A stretch of DNA of 64,000 nt from Tenrec ecaudatus (taxonomy: Eukaryota > Chordata > Mammalia > Afrosoricida > Tenrecidae). The position numbers and the translations under genes were made by a program. Location of the stretch: assembly GCF_050624435.1 (NCBI RefSeq), contig NC_134535.1, positions 124,607,731 to 124,671,730 on the forward strand, written 5' to 3'. This document shows positions 12,830 to 24,540 of this stretch, piece after piece (the stretch's first letter is position 1; each line of letters begins with the position of its first letter). A model generated the notes under the pieces. The model saw nothing but the letters and a program-made list of their open reading frames with translations. It did not search any database and was not told the origin of the DNA.

Positions 12830-13575
12830 TGAAATAAGATGCTGACCCTCTTGAAGAGATCACTGAAGTTATGAGTGCTGTAGCAAAACGTGGTGAAGAA
12901 CTAGATGGTGCCCGACTATCAGAAAGATCAACGTTAGCATCCTAAAAGCTTATCTTCAAACAAGCATCTATGTAAGTGAAGCATCAACTAATTTCACATG
13001 GAAACGAGCACACCAGCCCTTGTGATCCAAGGATTGTAAATAATAAAACCCAAATCTTATGGAGGGAATAGTATCAGTGTTTAAATTGTGAACATCTGGT
13101 TTGCAGAAGGCTATGGATGGCAGTGGATGCTCACAATCCATTTGCACATCCCCATCTGGATTACATCTCGGTGACTCCCCTGTGACCATAGTTGAGGGAT
13201 GTGAATAGTCTTGTTATCACACAGAAAGCCCTGTAAAGTTAATTATGGCAAATTTAGTTAGGTTCTAATGTAATACCCTATTACTTGCTTTCCCTTTTGA
13301 TTCATTCATTGATATTTTCTGCTTTTTTTTTTTTTGGCTTTGGTTCTTCTGCTTTCTCTAGTCGTTGTTTTCTTTTTTGGTTTCTGTGCTCTGTGTGATT
13401 TTGTATAGTTGTGTTTTGTATGATTTCATATGCAATCCAGGATAGGTAGATCTATAGAGACAGTAACTGGACAGTGGCAGAAATGGAAGGGGAGGATGGG
13501 GGGCAACGGGGACCTAACACCAGTGTGTATGAGAAGGAAATGTTCTGAAATTGATTGTGGTCATGATTACACATA
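12830..13575 (+). mobile_element. Old L1 3' UTR fragment
   Basis: Diverged but ordered matches to the L1 3' UTR: GAAGAACTAGATGGTGCCCG (compare GATGGTGCCTGGC at 10413) and a GTTCTGAAATTGATTGTGGT end. No open frame of interest. A poly-T stretch at 13323 and T-rich sequence follow. Confidence 0.55.
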
Positions 13576-13579
13576 CCTT

Positions 13580-13885
13580 CTTTTTTTTTAAATCATTTTA
13601 TTGGGGGATCATACAACTCATCACAATCCATACATTTTTCCAAGGGGTCAAGAACATATCTTTTTAATATAGTTGAGCACTTAAACTGTATTATATGTGA
13701 AGTATATGACAATCAAACTACTTAAAAAAAACAAGAAGAAAGAGGGAGCAAATAACAATGAGTACAAGAAAGAAGAAAATATTCTAAGACTGTGGTGATA
13801 ATTACACAACTCTTTTTAATATGCGTGCACTCTTGAGTTGTATGAGATGTGAAGTATATGTCAATAAAACTGTTTAAAAGGAAGA
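13580..13885. mobile_element. L1 3' ends: a minus-strand tail and two old plus-strand tails
   Basis: 13580-13665 is a minus-strand L1 tail (AATCATTTTATTGGGGGATC). 13666-13885 holds two copies of an older L1 end (GTGAAGTATATGACAATCAA and GTGAAGTATATGTCAATAAA), as in L1M-type elements. Confidence 0.65.
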
Positions 13886-14388
13886 AAATTGTGCAAGAGG
13901 TGAGACCCTACTACAGTAACTTACCTTGACATAAAGAACTCCATTTTGTTTCAAACTGCCTTTAACCCCTGCTGATAGATAGTCCCACCATCTCCTCTTC
14001 CCTCTCCAAACAAGACCTTGAGTCTTGACTCATTTCTCCTCATTGATTGTGATTTTCAAGAGTCAACATTGTTTCTCCATTTCACTTACTGCCTTCTCAT
14101 TATTACACAGTTAATGCTATATAAAACAATTCTATATTGAAGGAAAAAAACAAATCATGCTGAAAATGCCTCATCCCTACCCTAAGCTCCTATATATTTC
14201 AAATGCTCCAGGATTTGGGGGAAGGGGAGAGGTTTTTTAGAAATCAGAACAGAGGTATGTAAAATTTTAGTAAGCTCTCTTATTTACCTTCCTAAAAGCC
14301 CTCGGCCACAACACCAACACCCCAGAACAATAAGAACCTCCTCTCAGCCCCAGGCCACACTCCTGCTTCAGGGTCTATTAGCAAATGC

Positions 14389-14539
14389 CTGCTCCTCCTT
14401 GGTGTTGACCACCAGCAGATGAGCTCCCATCTCTGAGCAGGTCTTCTGGTTCTCAGCTCAAGCTTTCCATTCGGAAGAGATAAAGTAACAACTGGCATTA
14501 ATATTTTCCAGTTCTCTGGGAAGCAGGCCCAGACTTTCT
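14389..14539 (-). pseudogene. Decayed CRD1 exon of a CLEC4A-like lectin
   Basis: This is a paralogous copy of the first CRD exon at 5090-5241. It opens VWACFPENW after an intact acceptor. The exon is 151 bp instead of 152: one base is missing just after PENW, which shifts the frame. The shifted frame resumes NASCYFISSEWKA, then a TGA where the family has Trp, then AENQKTCSEMGAHLLVVN and KEEQ. The donor reads GC where the intact copy has GT. Intron sequence on the 3' side (about 13990-14388) matches the intron at 4500-5089. No matching second or third CRD exon is found nearby, so this is a broken fragment of a duplicated gene. Long open frames across it are products of the frameshift. Confidence 0.85.
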
Positions 14540-14654
14540 CTGGATTGGAAAATGAGACAAAATTGCTCTTTGAGGAATTAAAAAAAATACCATTTATAAG
14601 TAAATATTTGTTTTTTGGAGTCTTTGTTTTACAAAATACTGTCCACAGAGAAAG

Positions 14655-15035
14655 GAGGCTGCTGGAATATGGGACTAGGCATTTAGCTACTAACCAAGAG
14701 GTCACAGGTCCAAACCCACCTGTGTATCTACAGAACAAAGATAAGGCTGTCTGCTCCCATAAGGTCTCTGAAACCGAAAGAGGAAGTTCTAGTCTGTCTC
14801 ACAGGGTCTCTGTCAGCTGGAATTGTCTCACTGGCAGTGAGTTTGGTTTTTGGAGTTTTCCACCAGAAAGTTAACGTTACTGGGTAAACCTTGGGCTGAC
14901 TTTAACTATAAGGTTGACAGTTCAAATCTACCAGATAAGGCTATGAGCTTCTGTGAAGATTTGCAGCCTGGGAATCCTCCGTGGGTCACTATATGTCTGA
15001 ATCTGCTCGGTGGCAGTGGGTTTGGTTTTTCTAGT
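14655..15035 (+). mobile_element. Two adjacent AfroSINEs
   Basis: The first (14655-14850) ends GGCAGTGAGTTTGGTTTTTG. The second (14862-15035) ends GGCAGTGGGTTTGGTTTTTC. Both are plus strand, diverged, and lie just upstream of the decayed lectin exon. Confidence 0.78.
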
Positions 15036-15297
15036 TTAAACATAGACTTAGAATGTTCCACTTCCAGTTAGCCTGCCTCCACCCTCTGTACTTGAGTAGC
15101 CGCAAATCAGGGCATTTCTGAAACCCCTTTTTTCCCTTTTGAAGCTTTCCAACTCCTTCCCTGCCTTTGAGTCTCTGCCAAATCACTAGTGATGGGTAGC
15201 TGTCTCCCTGATTGCAACAAATTCTGAGAAAATACCCTTTGCTTGTTTCCATTTCAGTGGCCTTCATGTATTTTCACATGTCTACAATGCCATTAGA

Positions 15298-15425
15298 ATC
15301 CCTGGTGGTACACCATTTAAGTACTGGGCTGCTAAATAAAGTTAAGTGGTTTGAACCAACTGAACAACTCCACCAAATAAAATATCTGGTCATCTGCTTC
15401 CATAAAGATATACAGCCTAATAAAC
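15298..15425 (+). mobile_element. AfroSINE, 3' truncated
   Basis: AATCCCTGGTGGTACACCAT matches the tRNA-derived head. The tail is missing and a solo LTR follows at 15441. Confidence 0.75.
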
Positions 15426-15440
15426 ACATGGGTAAATAGA

Positions 15441-15963
15441 TGAGAGAGATAAAGTTTATTGTGCCAACCTGACTGATAAACACATGTGGGATTAGTTGAA
15501 GGGTAGAGAGATAAATAACTCAGTGAGTCTCGCTTTCCTGATTCTCAGGTCTCTTGCTCTCGGATGGTCGAACCAGGGTACAGCTGCCTTAGCCAGTTCC
15601 CTGCTTGAGCTGGCAAGTCCCACTTCCTGCAAGACATGCCTGAGGAGAAGGTGTATGGTCTTACCCTGATGCAACCTTGGGCACCACTGAAGTAGCCATG
15701 TGGAGACCCCTGCCAGCACTGAGATGCTTACACGTTTACTGATTCTACTTCCTCCTGTAGTCAGCATCATAGTGTGTGTTTTGTGAGATTGAAGAGCATT
15801 TTTTGGATTGATGTTAGACATATGGGCTAATATTGGATTTATGGGCTTGGGCAGCACTGGGTTGGGATGCTTTCTTAATGTACACTTACCCTTCATATAA
15901 AACTCTCTCATATACATATGAATTTCTGTGGATTTGTTTCTCTAGTTTACCTAGATTAACACA
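15441..15963 (+). mobile_element. Solo ERVL-type LTR
   Basis: It begins TGAGAGAGATAAAGTTTATT and ends CTAGATTAACACA, flanked by 5-bp duplications ATAGA (15436-15440 and 15964-15968). About 523 bp. The structure resembles MLT2 LTRs of the ERVL group; no internal sequence is present. Confidence 0.87.
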
Positions 15964-15969
15964 ATAGAG

Positions 15970-16915
15970 TAATTAGTTTTTAAAAGATTTTCAGCCATCC
16001 ATAAAGAAAACACCATGGGGGAGTTCTGTTCTCTGGTATCTCTATGAATTGAGAATGGAATGGACAACAAACAGAAACAGCACATGGGCTTTTGTAACTA
16101 TGATTATCATTAGATAAGATATAATAAACACAAGTAAAGAGTTCAGAAAATAGAGGAAAATGATTACTTCACAAGGGACTTAATATAGAAAATCATGTAA
16201 ATTGTCATGTTACAGTGACTTATGGTTACTCTTATTGGGTGAACAATCCTATATTAGTGTTAAATGCATGTTGGTGGGGATTCATGACCAAGAGGAGGGG
16301 AATGTGTGTGCATGTGTGTGTGAGTTTCTCAAATATGATTTTAATTTTGTTGGTGGGTAGAGGGGGTGGGAAAGTTGTTTACACTTGGGGAAAATAATTG
16401 ATATTACTTTTATGAACACCCAGGGGGAGAATCTGCTTTGTGTTAGTGTGCATTTTAAACCAAATTCCTTTTCAGTCCTTGGTTACCCAGGCCCATACAA
16501 CATGCTACTTGGACTTCAGATTTTTTTTCTTCTTGAAGTATACAGCACACTGCATAGGCCACATCAGAGAGATCTGAGTCAGAAAAACCACCACATGAAC
16601 CAGACTTTACTGTGAACACACGTGTTGCAGATGAAAGGAGCTGAGATACAGCTTTGGAGTCACAGCTGAAACGTCCTGGTGAGAGAGGAGGAGGAGGACT
16701 GCCCTCCAAGATCATGGATCTGCACGACACTGGGCAAGTCAAGATTAACATACAGTTGTGATTTTCGTATTTTCTTGGGATATAAGGACTTGAATTAGTT
16801 GCAGACATAGTTCTCCAAAGGGAATGAGTGTTATTGGAATGTGTGTGCCCTGTGTCTAACCCTCATTGTTTTGTTAAGCAATTCAGTCACTTAAGCTTTT
16901 AATGGGTACAAGTGA
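15970..16915. other. Gene-free stretch
   Basis: No recognised repeat or exon. A minus-strand open frame of about 117 codons (16455-16808) shows no family resemblance and no splice context. Confidence 0.35.
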
Positions 16916-16918
16916 ACA

Positions 16919-17045
16919 TAGGCTCCCCGGTGGTGTAGTGGTTATGCATTGGGATGTAACATGATAGGTTGGCAGTCAAACCCTCCAGTGGCTCCATGGG
17001 AGTAAGACTGGGCTTTCTACTCCTGTAAACATTGCATAGGTCTTC
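16919..17045 (+). mobile_element. AfroSINE, 3' truncated
   Basis: GGTGGTGTAGTGGTTATGCA is the SINE head, close to the family form, followed by TGGGCTTTCTACTCCTGTAA. Confidence 0.85.
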
Positions 17046-17094
17046 ATTGTGTTCACTTGTACCTATTAATAAAACATAAGTGACAGAATTCTGG

Positions 17095-18235
17095 AGAGGA
17101 CATAGAACAATGGACATCATTACTGATGTCAGATGGATCTTGGCTCAAAGGAGAAAATACCGGAAAGATGTTTACTTGTGTTGTATCGACTCTATGCAAA
17201 GGCATTAGGCTGTGGGGACCATAATAAGCTACAGATAATACTGAGAAGAATGGAAATTCCAGAACATTTCAATGTGCTCATGAGGAACTTGTACGTGGAT
17301 CGAGTTCATGGATCAGTTGTGCAAACAAGGGAATGATGTAAGTCAAGGCTGTATCTTCTCAGCATATGTGTTCAATCTTCATGCTGAACAAGTCCTCAGA
17401 GGAACTGGCTTTTATGGAGAAGAATGTGGTATCAGCATTGGAAGAAAGCTTGTTAACAATCTGCATTATGCAGATGACACCATCTTGCTTGCTCAAAATG
17501 AGAAGGACTTGAAGCACTTATTGATAAAGATCAAGAACTGCAGTCTTCAGTATGATTTACAACTCAATATCAAGAAGACCCAAATGTTCACAACTAGACA
17601 AATAGATAACATCATGATATATGGAGAAAAGGTTGCAGTTGTCAAGATTTGGTCTTGCTTAAATCCACACTCAATGCTCATGGAAGCAGCAGTAAGATAC
17701 CAAAGACATGTTGCATTGGGTAAGTCTGCTGCACAAGACCTCTTTAAGGTGTAGAAGAACAAGGATGTTACTTTGAGTAATAAGGTGTGTTTGACCCAAA
17801 TCATGGTATTTTCCATTGCCTTTCATGCATATGAAAGTTGGATATTGAATAAGGAAGATGCAATAACTAATGCATTTGAATTGTGATACTGGAGACGAAT
17901 ATTGAAAGTATCCTGGGCTGCTAGAAAGACAAACCAATCTGTATTGTAAGGCATATGGCCAGAGTGCTCCTTGAAGTCAAGGATGGCAAGACTTCATCTT
18001 ACCTTTTTGGGACATATTGTCAGGAGAGACAAGTCCCTGGGGGCCATCATGCTTGGTAGAGTGGAGGGGCAGCAAAGGAGAAGGTCCTCCACCAGATGAA
18101 TTGACACCACAGCTGCAACTATGGGCTCAGGCACAGGAACAATTGTAAGGATGGCACACGACCGTGCAGTGTTTCCTTCTGTTGTGCATTGTGTTGCTGA
18201 GGGTGTAGCCGGCTACATGACACCTAGCAACAAGT
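17095..18235 (+). mobile_element. RTE/BovB-like LINE fragment (reverse transcriptase and C-terminus)
   Basis: The reverse-transcriptase core is readable. GCIFSAYVFNLHAEQV and NNLHYADDTILLAQNEKDLK contain the catalytic YADD, open from 17308 to 17751. The C-terminal zone follows with FELYWRR-like and FLGHIVRRDKSLG motifs typical of RTE ORFs. Stops after 17751 and in the N-terminal part make it dead. RTE elements are the likely partner that mobilises AfroSINEs. Confidence 0.8.
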
Positions 18236-18504
18236 GAACTTCTCATGTCTTTTACTTTCTCATATATGAATATTCCCCTTATCTCAACAGTATGTTAAAT
18301 CCTACACCATTGACTAGTTTAATGTTACTATGATTAGAATTACCAATCTCCCCATGGAGGTTACTTCTATTGTTTCTCAATAAGCTACTAATACTGCCAC
18401 TAAAGAGAAACGGGTATATGTATATAAACCTCAGACATAGGAATGGGTTTTGAGCTCACACTTAACCATAACCTAAGAGCATTCAGTCCTTATGCTGTGA
18501 CCCT

Positions 18505-18600
18505 GCTCCATACTGACCTTCATGAAGTGATCATTGAAGATATGGGTGCTATAGCAAAGTGCGGTGAAGAAACAGATGGTGCCCAACAATCAGCAATTTA
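18505..18600 (+). mobile_element. Short old L1 3' UTR fragment
   Basis: GAAGATATGGGTGCTATAGC with GATGGTGCCCAACAATCA matches the L1 3' UTR block seen at about 10600-10680. Confidence 0.5.
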
Positions 18601-19299
18601 TTTCTATATTTTTAAACAAAATTTTCTCAAGTGTATATTAATATAGTCAACTGAATAGATAAACCTTTCTGCCACAGTGCATCTGATTTGACTGATTTAA
18701 CAATAAGGATTGACTTTGTCAATTAAGTTGTATTGTATCATTGTTAAGGCAGATATGGGAGGGGAACTAGAGTCTAGTAAGTATGAAAAACAAACCAATC
18801 TTTCTTTCCCATGTGCTTCCCTTAAGCCAACAAAAGCCCCAAAGCCTCAGTAACTTCGCTTTCTTGTGGTAGTATTGAAGATTTTGTTGTTTCTTCGTCT
18901 CTAATGGGTCTCTCTGTGTGATCAGTTGATAGTGAAGAATCTGGCATTCCCCAGAGATAGATCTAGTCCTTTTGAGAAGTTTCTGAGAGGTCATCTGGTG
19001 CCTTGTTTAGGTTGGGGGCTACCTGGACCTTATTTGATGGTGAGGCCAGCCACACCTGAGAGTCCGAGGGTTGGAGGCTATGGTCCACCAGAAAGACCAA
19101 TCATATGGTTATTATCAGTTGCCTCGTACTGAGATGCTGAGCCCCACCGAGTGGGGAACCCATCCATCAGTAGTCCTACCTAACTGAACTGGTTACGCGT
19201 AGTGACCTCAACTCCCGGGGTCCGCAGGTTGCAAAACAGCGCAACCTGCACCTCATGGAGCTCGCAACCTTGTCACATTTTAAAAAGAGATCACCAGGT

Positions 19300-19397
19300 T
19301 TTTCTTCTAAGGAGCCTCTGAGTGGATTAGACCCGCCAACCTTTTGGTGGGTAGTTGAGTGCTTAACTGTTTGCAGCCACCAGGGACTCCTGCATAT
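19300..19397 (-). mobile_element. AfroSINE-related tRNA SINE
   Basis: GTTGAGTGCTTAACTGTTTG then CCACCAGGGACTCC is the complement of a SINE head, in a variant that differs from the main AfroSINE form. Confidence 0.65.
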
Positions 19398-19767
19398 GTA
19401 ACGGAGCCCCACTAAAAGCACTGACCACGGAGGCCAGGGTGAACTTCCTTGGTTGGCAAAACTCCCCATGTGTGTCTTCAGTGTGTGTCTCACCAGTGCA
19501 CCACCTGACCACAGCCTCAGTGGCCTGACTCTTCCCAGAAGAGAAACATGGATCCAATGTTACTCAGACTTTCCCTATTCACAAGCACAATCATTCATTT
19601 TACACTTACCTGGAATTAATTGAACAGCATACTAAATTCCAAAAGACCACCTTCACTCTCCCTCTATGTGAAACAGGTGGCTTACTCTAAGCCACTCACT
19701 TTTTATTCTGATCTGAAGTCTCTATATAGTTATTACTCCGTAGTTCAGGACTGTGTAGGGAGGAAGG

Positions 19768-19890
19768 AGTCCTGGTGGTCCAGTGGGTTTGGTATCAGGT
19801 CCCTAAACACACAGTTGGCAGTTCAAACCCAACAGCCAGTCAGGTGAGAGAGATCAGGCTGTCTGCACCAGAAAACATTTACGTCTCAGA
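19768..19890 (+). mobile_element. AfroSINE, truncated
   Basis: GAGTCCTGGTGGTCCAGTGG head, CAGTTGGCAGTTCAAACCC body. Confidence 0.78.
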
Positions 19891-20039
19891 ATTATTCTTA
19901 GTTAGGGGGAAAAAAAGTGTTTCTCAGGATTTAGGTTTGAGGAATTATTGGGTGAGGAGAGGGGGCTGGGCTAGGGAAACCTGGAGAGGATTTTAAGAGA
20001 CAAAATGTAGAGGTTTGTTTAGTACTTTAATTTTGAGAT

Positions 20040-20235
20040 ATCTATGGGGTTGTTGGATAAACATTGGGCTGTTAACCAAAAAGTCAATGGTTCAAACCCA
20101 CCAGTCCCTCCAGAAGAGAAAAATGAGGCTCTACCCCTGCACAGATGTACAGTCTCTGTAACACTAAGGAACAGTTCTACGCTATGTCCTATGCCGAGTC
20201 GCTGTGGGTGGAAATAGATTCAATGGCAGTGGATT
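20040..20235 (+). mobile_element. AfroSINE
   Basis: ACATTGGGCTGTTAACCAAA to GATTCAATGGCAGTGGATTT, nearly full length and diverged. Confidence 0.75.
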
Positions 20236-20559
20236 TTATTTTGGACATCTAACTACACAGTTCAAGAGAGCCATAAAACAAGCCAGCGTGGAGCTCAGAA
20301 GTGCAGTTCTGATGATAGTAACGATCAGACTGGGAGCTGGATTATTAGGAAAGGATGATTGTTATTTCAAAGGGGTACCTTGCAGTCCCTTTGTCTCATA
20401 GCTGCAGGTCAAATGTTCATGCCCAGGGTGATCAGTCAGCCTCTTGCCACTTTGGTTACTCAGAGAATTATGGATCACTGGAAAAGAGGAAGAAGATTAG
20501 TTCTCATTATGTATCTTTTTAGTGTGTCTTCAAAGAACAAACTCTCTGACATGAGTGAT

Positions 20560-20725
20560 TGCTGACCCCGAGTGACCCTCCCCCCCCTTAGGTTTCCCAC
20601 ATTGCAACTGTTCATGGGAACAGACAGCCCACTGTTTTTCCCACAGATCTGCTGGTGGTTTCGAACTGCCCACCATCCAGATCACAGTGCAGTGCAAACC
20701 ACTATCCCTCCAGGGTTCCTATTTC
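20560..20725 (-). mobile_element. AfroSINE
   Basis: GGTGGTTTCGAACTGCCCAC is the complement of the SINE body; the right edge reads TCCAGGGTTCC. Confidence 0.7.
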
Positions 20726-21002
20726 ACTGTGTCCAGGCGGGGCTTTCGTTACTTCTGTCTTTCCCGCCCACCCACTTTACTCAAATTGGCCTCAACCTTA
20801 CTTCCTGGTCTTTCTATGAAAGCCCTCGAAAAAGTATTTTGTTAATCCTGCCTTTGGAAAGTTTTCCATTAATTTGTAAACGTATTTTGGTCTCCTTCTA
20901 CTAGGATACCAAATGTGAACTACAGGGACGGAAACCAATGTGCTCTCCCCATGAGAGCCGGGACCTGCCAGAGTTTCTGAGGGCTTCTCCTTCACCTTTT
21001 AA

Positions 21003-21535
21003 AAATTTTAATCATTTTATTGGGGCCTTGACCAACTCATCACAACCCATCCATCCATTGTGTCAAGCACATTTGTGTATTTGCTGCCATCACCATTTTC
21101 AAAACATTTTTTTCTACTGGAGCCCTTGGTATCAGTTCTCATTGTTCCCCCTCCCTGCTTCACCCTCCCTCCCGCATGAATCCTTGATAATATATAAAAA
21201 TTTTTCATGTCTTACATTGACCAATATCTCCCTTGACTCACTTTTCTGTTGTCCGTTCCCCTGGGAAGAAGTTATATGTCAATCATTGTGATCAGTTTCT
21301 CCTTTCTTCCCCCACCTTCTCCTTCCCCTTCTAGTATGTCTACTCTCAATATTAGTCCTGAGGGGTGTATCTGTCCTGGATTCCCTGTGTTTCCAGCTCT
21401 TATCTGTACCAGTGTACATGCTCTGGTCTAGCCAGATTTGTAAGGTAGAATTGAGGTCATGACAGTGAGGGGAGGAAGCATTAAAGAATTAGAGGAAATT
21501 TGTATGTTTCATCGGTGCTTTTTTTTTTAAGTTTT
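21003..21535 (-). mobile_element. Truncated L1 3' end
   Basis: Minus-strand L1 3' UTR beginning AATCATTTTATTGGGGCCTT and continuing through the usual UTR blocks (GGATTCCCTGTGTTTCCAGC). No target duplication was established by eye. Confidence 0.8.
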
Positions 21536-21919
21536 GACATTCTTATTATTTCAGGACTTCTAAGAGCCTTTATTATGCTATCTCTTTTGAATCACCAAGA
21601 GAGAAAGGCTCTAGCGTGTAACAAAACTATTTTTCCCATGTATTGCAGCGTATATATTTTGAAAAGGGCACTGACCTTACTAGCATCAAAATGGGTAGGT
21701 TCACCAGTTAGGGTCCCAGAAAATAGGTAGCTTCACATCAGAGCATTTAAGAACAGGGAGTAAACGATATACACTCTTCACGGACACCAACAAAGGGTAA
21801 TAAAGGAACGATTTAATCCTAAAAGATCACAACATTTTTATTTTCTGAAGTTTCCTGACTTCTGGTAATTGTAAATAAATGTATGGGGCAACCTTAAAGA
21901 TAAATGAGACTTTGCCATT

Positions 21920-22112
21920 TAGACAGGAGCTTTGAAGGCACTGTCAGCTAACTGTTGGACTGCAACTTTAGGGTTCAAATCCAGCAGCCGCTCCTTGGGA
22001 GAAAGATGAAGCTATGTGTTTATGTATAGATCTGCAAAGCCTCAGACTATTATATACGGTCTCTGTGTGTTGGAGTAAGATCAATAGCAGTGGGTTTGGT
22101 TTGGGTAGGTAA
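21920..22112 (+). mobile_element. AfroSINE
   Basis: AACTGTTGGACTGCAACTTT, then CCAGCAGCCGCTCCTTGGGA, and the tail AATAGCAGTGGGTTTGGTTT. Confidence 0.8.
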
Positions 22113-22754
22113 CCACTTGGAGACATTTGAATATCTTTCATTAAACATTTTTTGTTGTTGTTTTTCTCATTGGGAGCAGAGAAAGCAAGATCAGACCTTT
22201 CTCTGATTCTCACTTAATTTTCCATGCACATAATTCACCATTCAGGTTAAGAGACTAGGCCCAAACTCCTCTGCCTGCCTCTAAACTTACTACCTGCATG
22301 TATTCTTCACTCAGAGATAATTAAATAACTATCCTTAATCCCTCTGCCTTTTGACCCAGATCATAAAACCAACATTTCATTTTAATAATGATTCAATTTT
22401 TTGGAGCTATACAAAACCCTGTGATGTATATCTATAACTTGAAAGAAGTTAAAGACTGTATTGCCAACATATTTTTACTTGAGCTGGGACTCATATAAAG
22501 TGACTTTCTCACAAATTTCTACTTTTGATTACAAATCAGCAAATACAGTAAGCTATGACAACCAGAAGGGAGAATAGAGAAATCTCTGGGGTCCATCCAA
22601 GATATGAAACCAGCCAAAGGAAGCAAGAGTGGTGCAGTTCATTTCCTTTATTCCCCTACTGCATCATTGTTTGAACAATTTTCCTTCTGAAGGGGAGAGC
22701 AGCACGTGAAGATTAGGAATCCAGAGAACTGCAATCATAGAGGGGAGGCTTGTT

Positions 22755-22870
22755 ATATCCCCAGTTGTCAGGTCCCATCAAGGTGGTTCTCACTCGTAGC
22801 AACTCAGCGTGCAACAGAACAAAATATGGCCGGGTCCTGAGTCATCCTCACAATCTTATTCCCAATAGAG
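22755..22870. mobile_element. RTE- or SINE-derived fragment
   Basis: GTAGCAACTCAGCGTGCAAC then GTCATCCTCACAATCTTATT resembles the block at about 48170-48240. It is short, and the family is only suggested. Confidence 0.4.
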
Positions 22871-24540
22871 GGCTTTTCAATACAAACGAACAGATTAACT
22901 TTGGTGCATCTTTAAGCTCAGTGCTGAGAGATGATAACTACAATTGGGGTACCTATAGAGATGAGATCATGTTCACAATTGAGAAAATACAACCAGGACC
23001 AGGAAAAGTAGGGCCACTTATGCAAAATAATAGTGAAAATAATAAAAACTCATAGCACAAGAAGCATGGCACTGCCAGTAAGGGTTGCCATTTTATGGCC
23101 GTAAAGAAGAAACTAGGTTTTCTGAGAATCCTTAGAAAATGTCATCAAGAAAAGGAACAAGGGACCAGCTGCACTTCAGCCGAAAACTTACCCCAACAGT
23201 TCACAAAGAAACAAGCACTGAGGACTGAGAGGGAAACCACCGCAGTAGACCAGACCTTCACCTGGTACCGCCAGGCTTCTTCCTCTCTGGGCTCTGTAAG
23301 GGCAGTGCACAGCGTTACCATCTCCAGTGACTGGGGTCAGGGAGAAGAGATTCCTCGTGGCTTAGAACAGCACGCAGGTCACGCTATGAGCAAAAAGTAC
23401 AAATGAAAGATTCTGTGGCAACAAGAGACCACAGAAGTTCCCTCTGAACTGATGACCAGCTAGTAACATGACAAATTCAGCCCATGACAAATTCAGGCAA
23501 AACTCATCCAGAGTAAACTGTACTTTACATTTTTCTCTTTTTTCTCCTTCAATCTCATCCCCTCTCAGTGATTCCCTGTCTTATTCCAATATCGTTTTGC
23601 TTCAATTGTTCACCTTTCTAGATGGTCGGTGGTTATTATTTCAATGATGTCAAGGCTGAATTATCTAATTTTTCCTTTTTTCTTCTTTCCCTGAACCTTG
23701 ATCCCACACTGATTTCAGGGCTGAGATTGTTATGATTTCTCCATCCTCACGCTAAGGCTGCCCGCTCCTCCCAAAGCCATTCAGTCGCCTCGGTATCTGT
23801 TTCCTCGTCTCATGGCACTCCCACCACCTTCTCTACAACCAAGAAGACGAAGAGGGCTCACCTCGACCTTGAGGTTGTCCTCGCATCATTGTGTTTGCAC
23901 ACACCCTGTTGGCTTCCTGCGACCAAGACGTCCCAGCGCTGCTATGTCACAATCTCTGAAGATGAGAGCTTGGGAGCTGGCTTTATTGGAAGAGGCCAAG
24001 CACATTGAGCCCCTTGGAGGAGTTCTGATGTACCTCAGAGATGTGACTCAGAAGCATTTTTTTCTGGGAGCTCAAGTTAATAGTTTGAAATATACATTAT
24101 CTTTAGAAATGAGGAAATGCAAAATTATGGAAATTGAGAAATACAGGGGAAAAAACTCTTCAAAGTAGTAGTTTTATCATTGGTTTCTTACATAAATTCA
24201 CATATATTTTTCCATTAACTTTGTATGCAAACAGTCTAAAAAATCAGATACTTGATATGTCCCAAGGAAATCAAATAGGTAAACTGTAAATAAACCTAGA
24301 TCTATTTTTCCTTTTTATCAGATTTTTTGTGATGTTTGTTTTATGAATTTAATCTTCCTGCTGTCCTGTCTAGCCCACTTTACCAATATCCATTCATGTA
24401 TGTGTGTCCTCTTATGCCAGCTCAACATTTTTTATGAGAGTTTACTACTCGGTTTTTAAACCAGTTGCTGTTGAGTCTAATCCAAGGCATGGTGACCAGT
24501 GGCAGCAGTAGGGGAATGGACTAGAAAATGTGACACAACT
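22870..24540. other. Unassigned stretch with a small open frame
   Basis: A plus-strand frame at 23812-24168 (MSQSLKMRAWELALLEEAKH in its middle) is followed by AATAAA near 24288. A second frame through the same bases reads KRAHLDLEVVLASLCLH. The GC-richer block 23750-23960 inside AT-rich sequence could be an old retrocopy of a gene I do not recognise. No tail or target duplication was seen. Confidence 0.3.

Noticed and set aside
14292-14738. 148-codon minus-strand frame
   Set aside because: It runs through the frameshifted lectin exon and an AfroSINE; only the first part is lectin and the rest is out of frame.
16919-17045. Possible tRNA gene in the GGTGGTGTAGTGGTTATGCA head
   Set aside because: It is the tRNA-derived head of an AfroSINE, truncated and repeated many times across the window.
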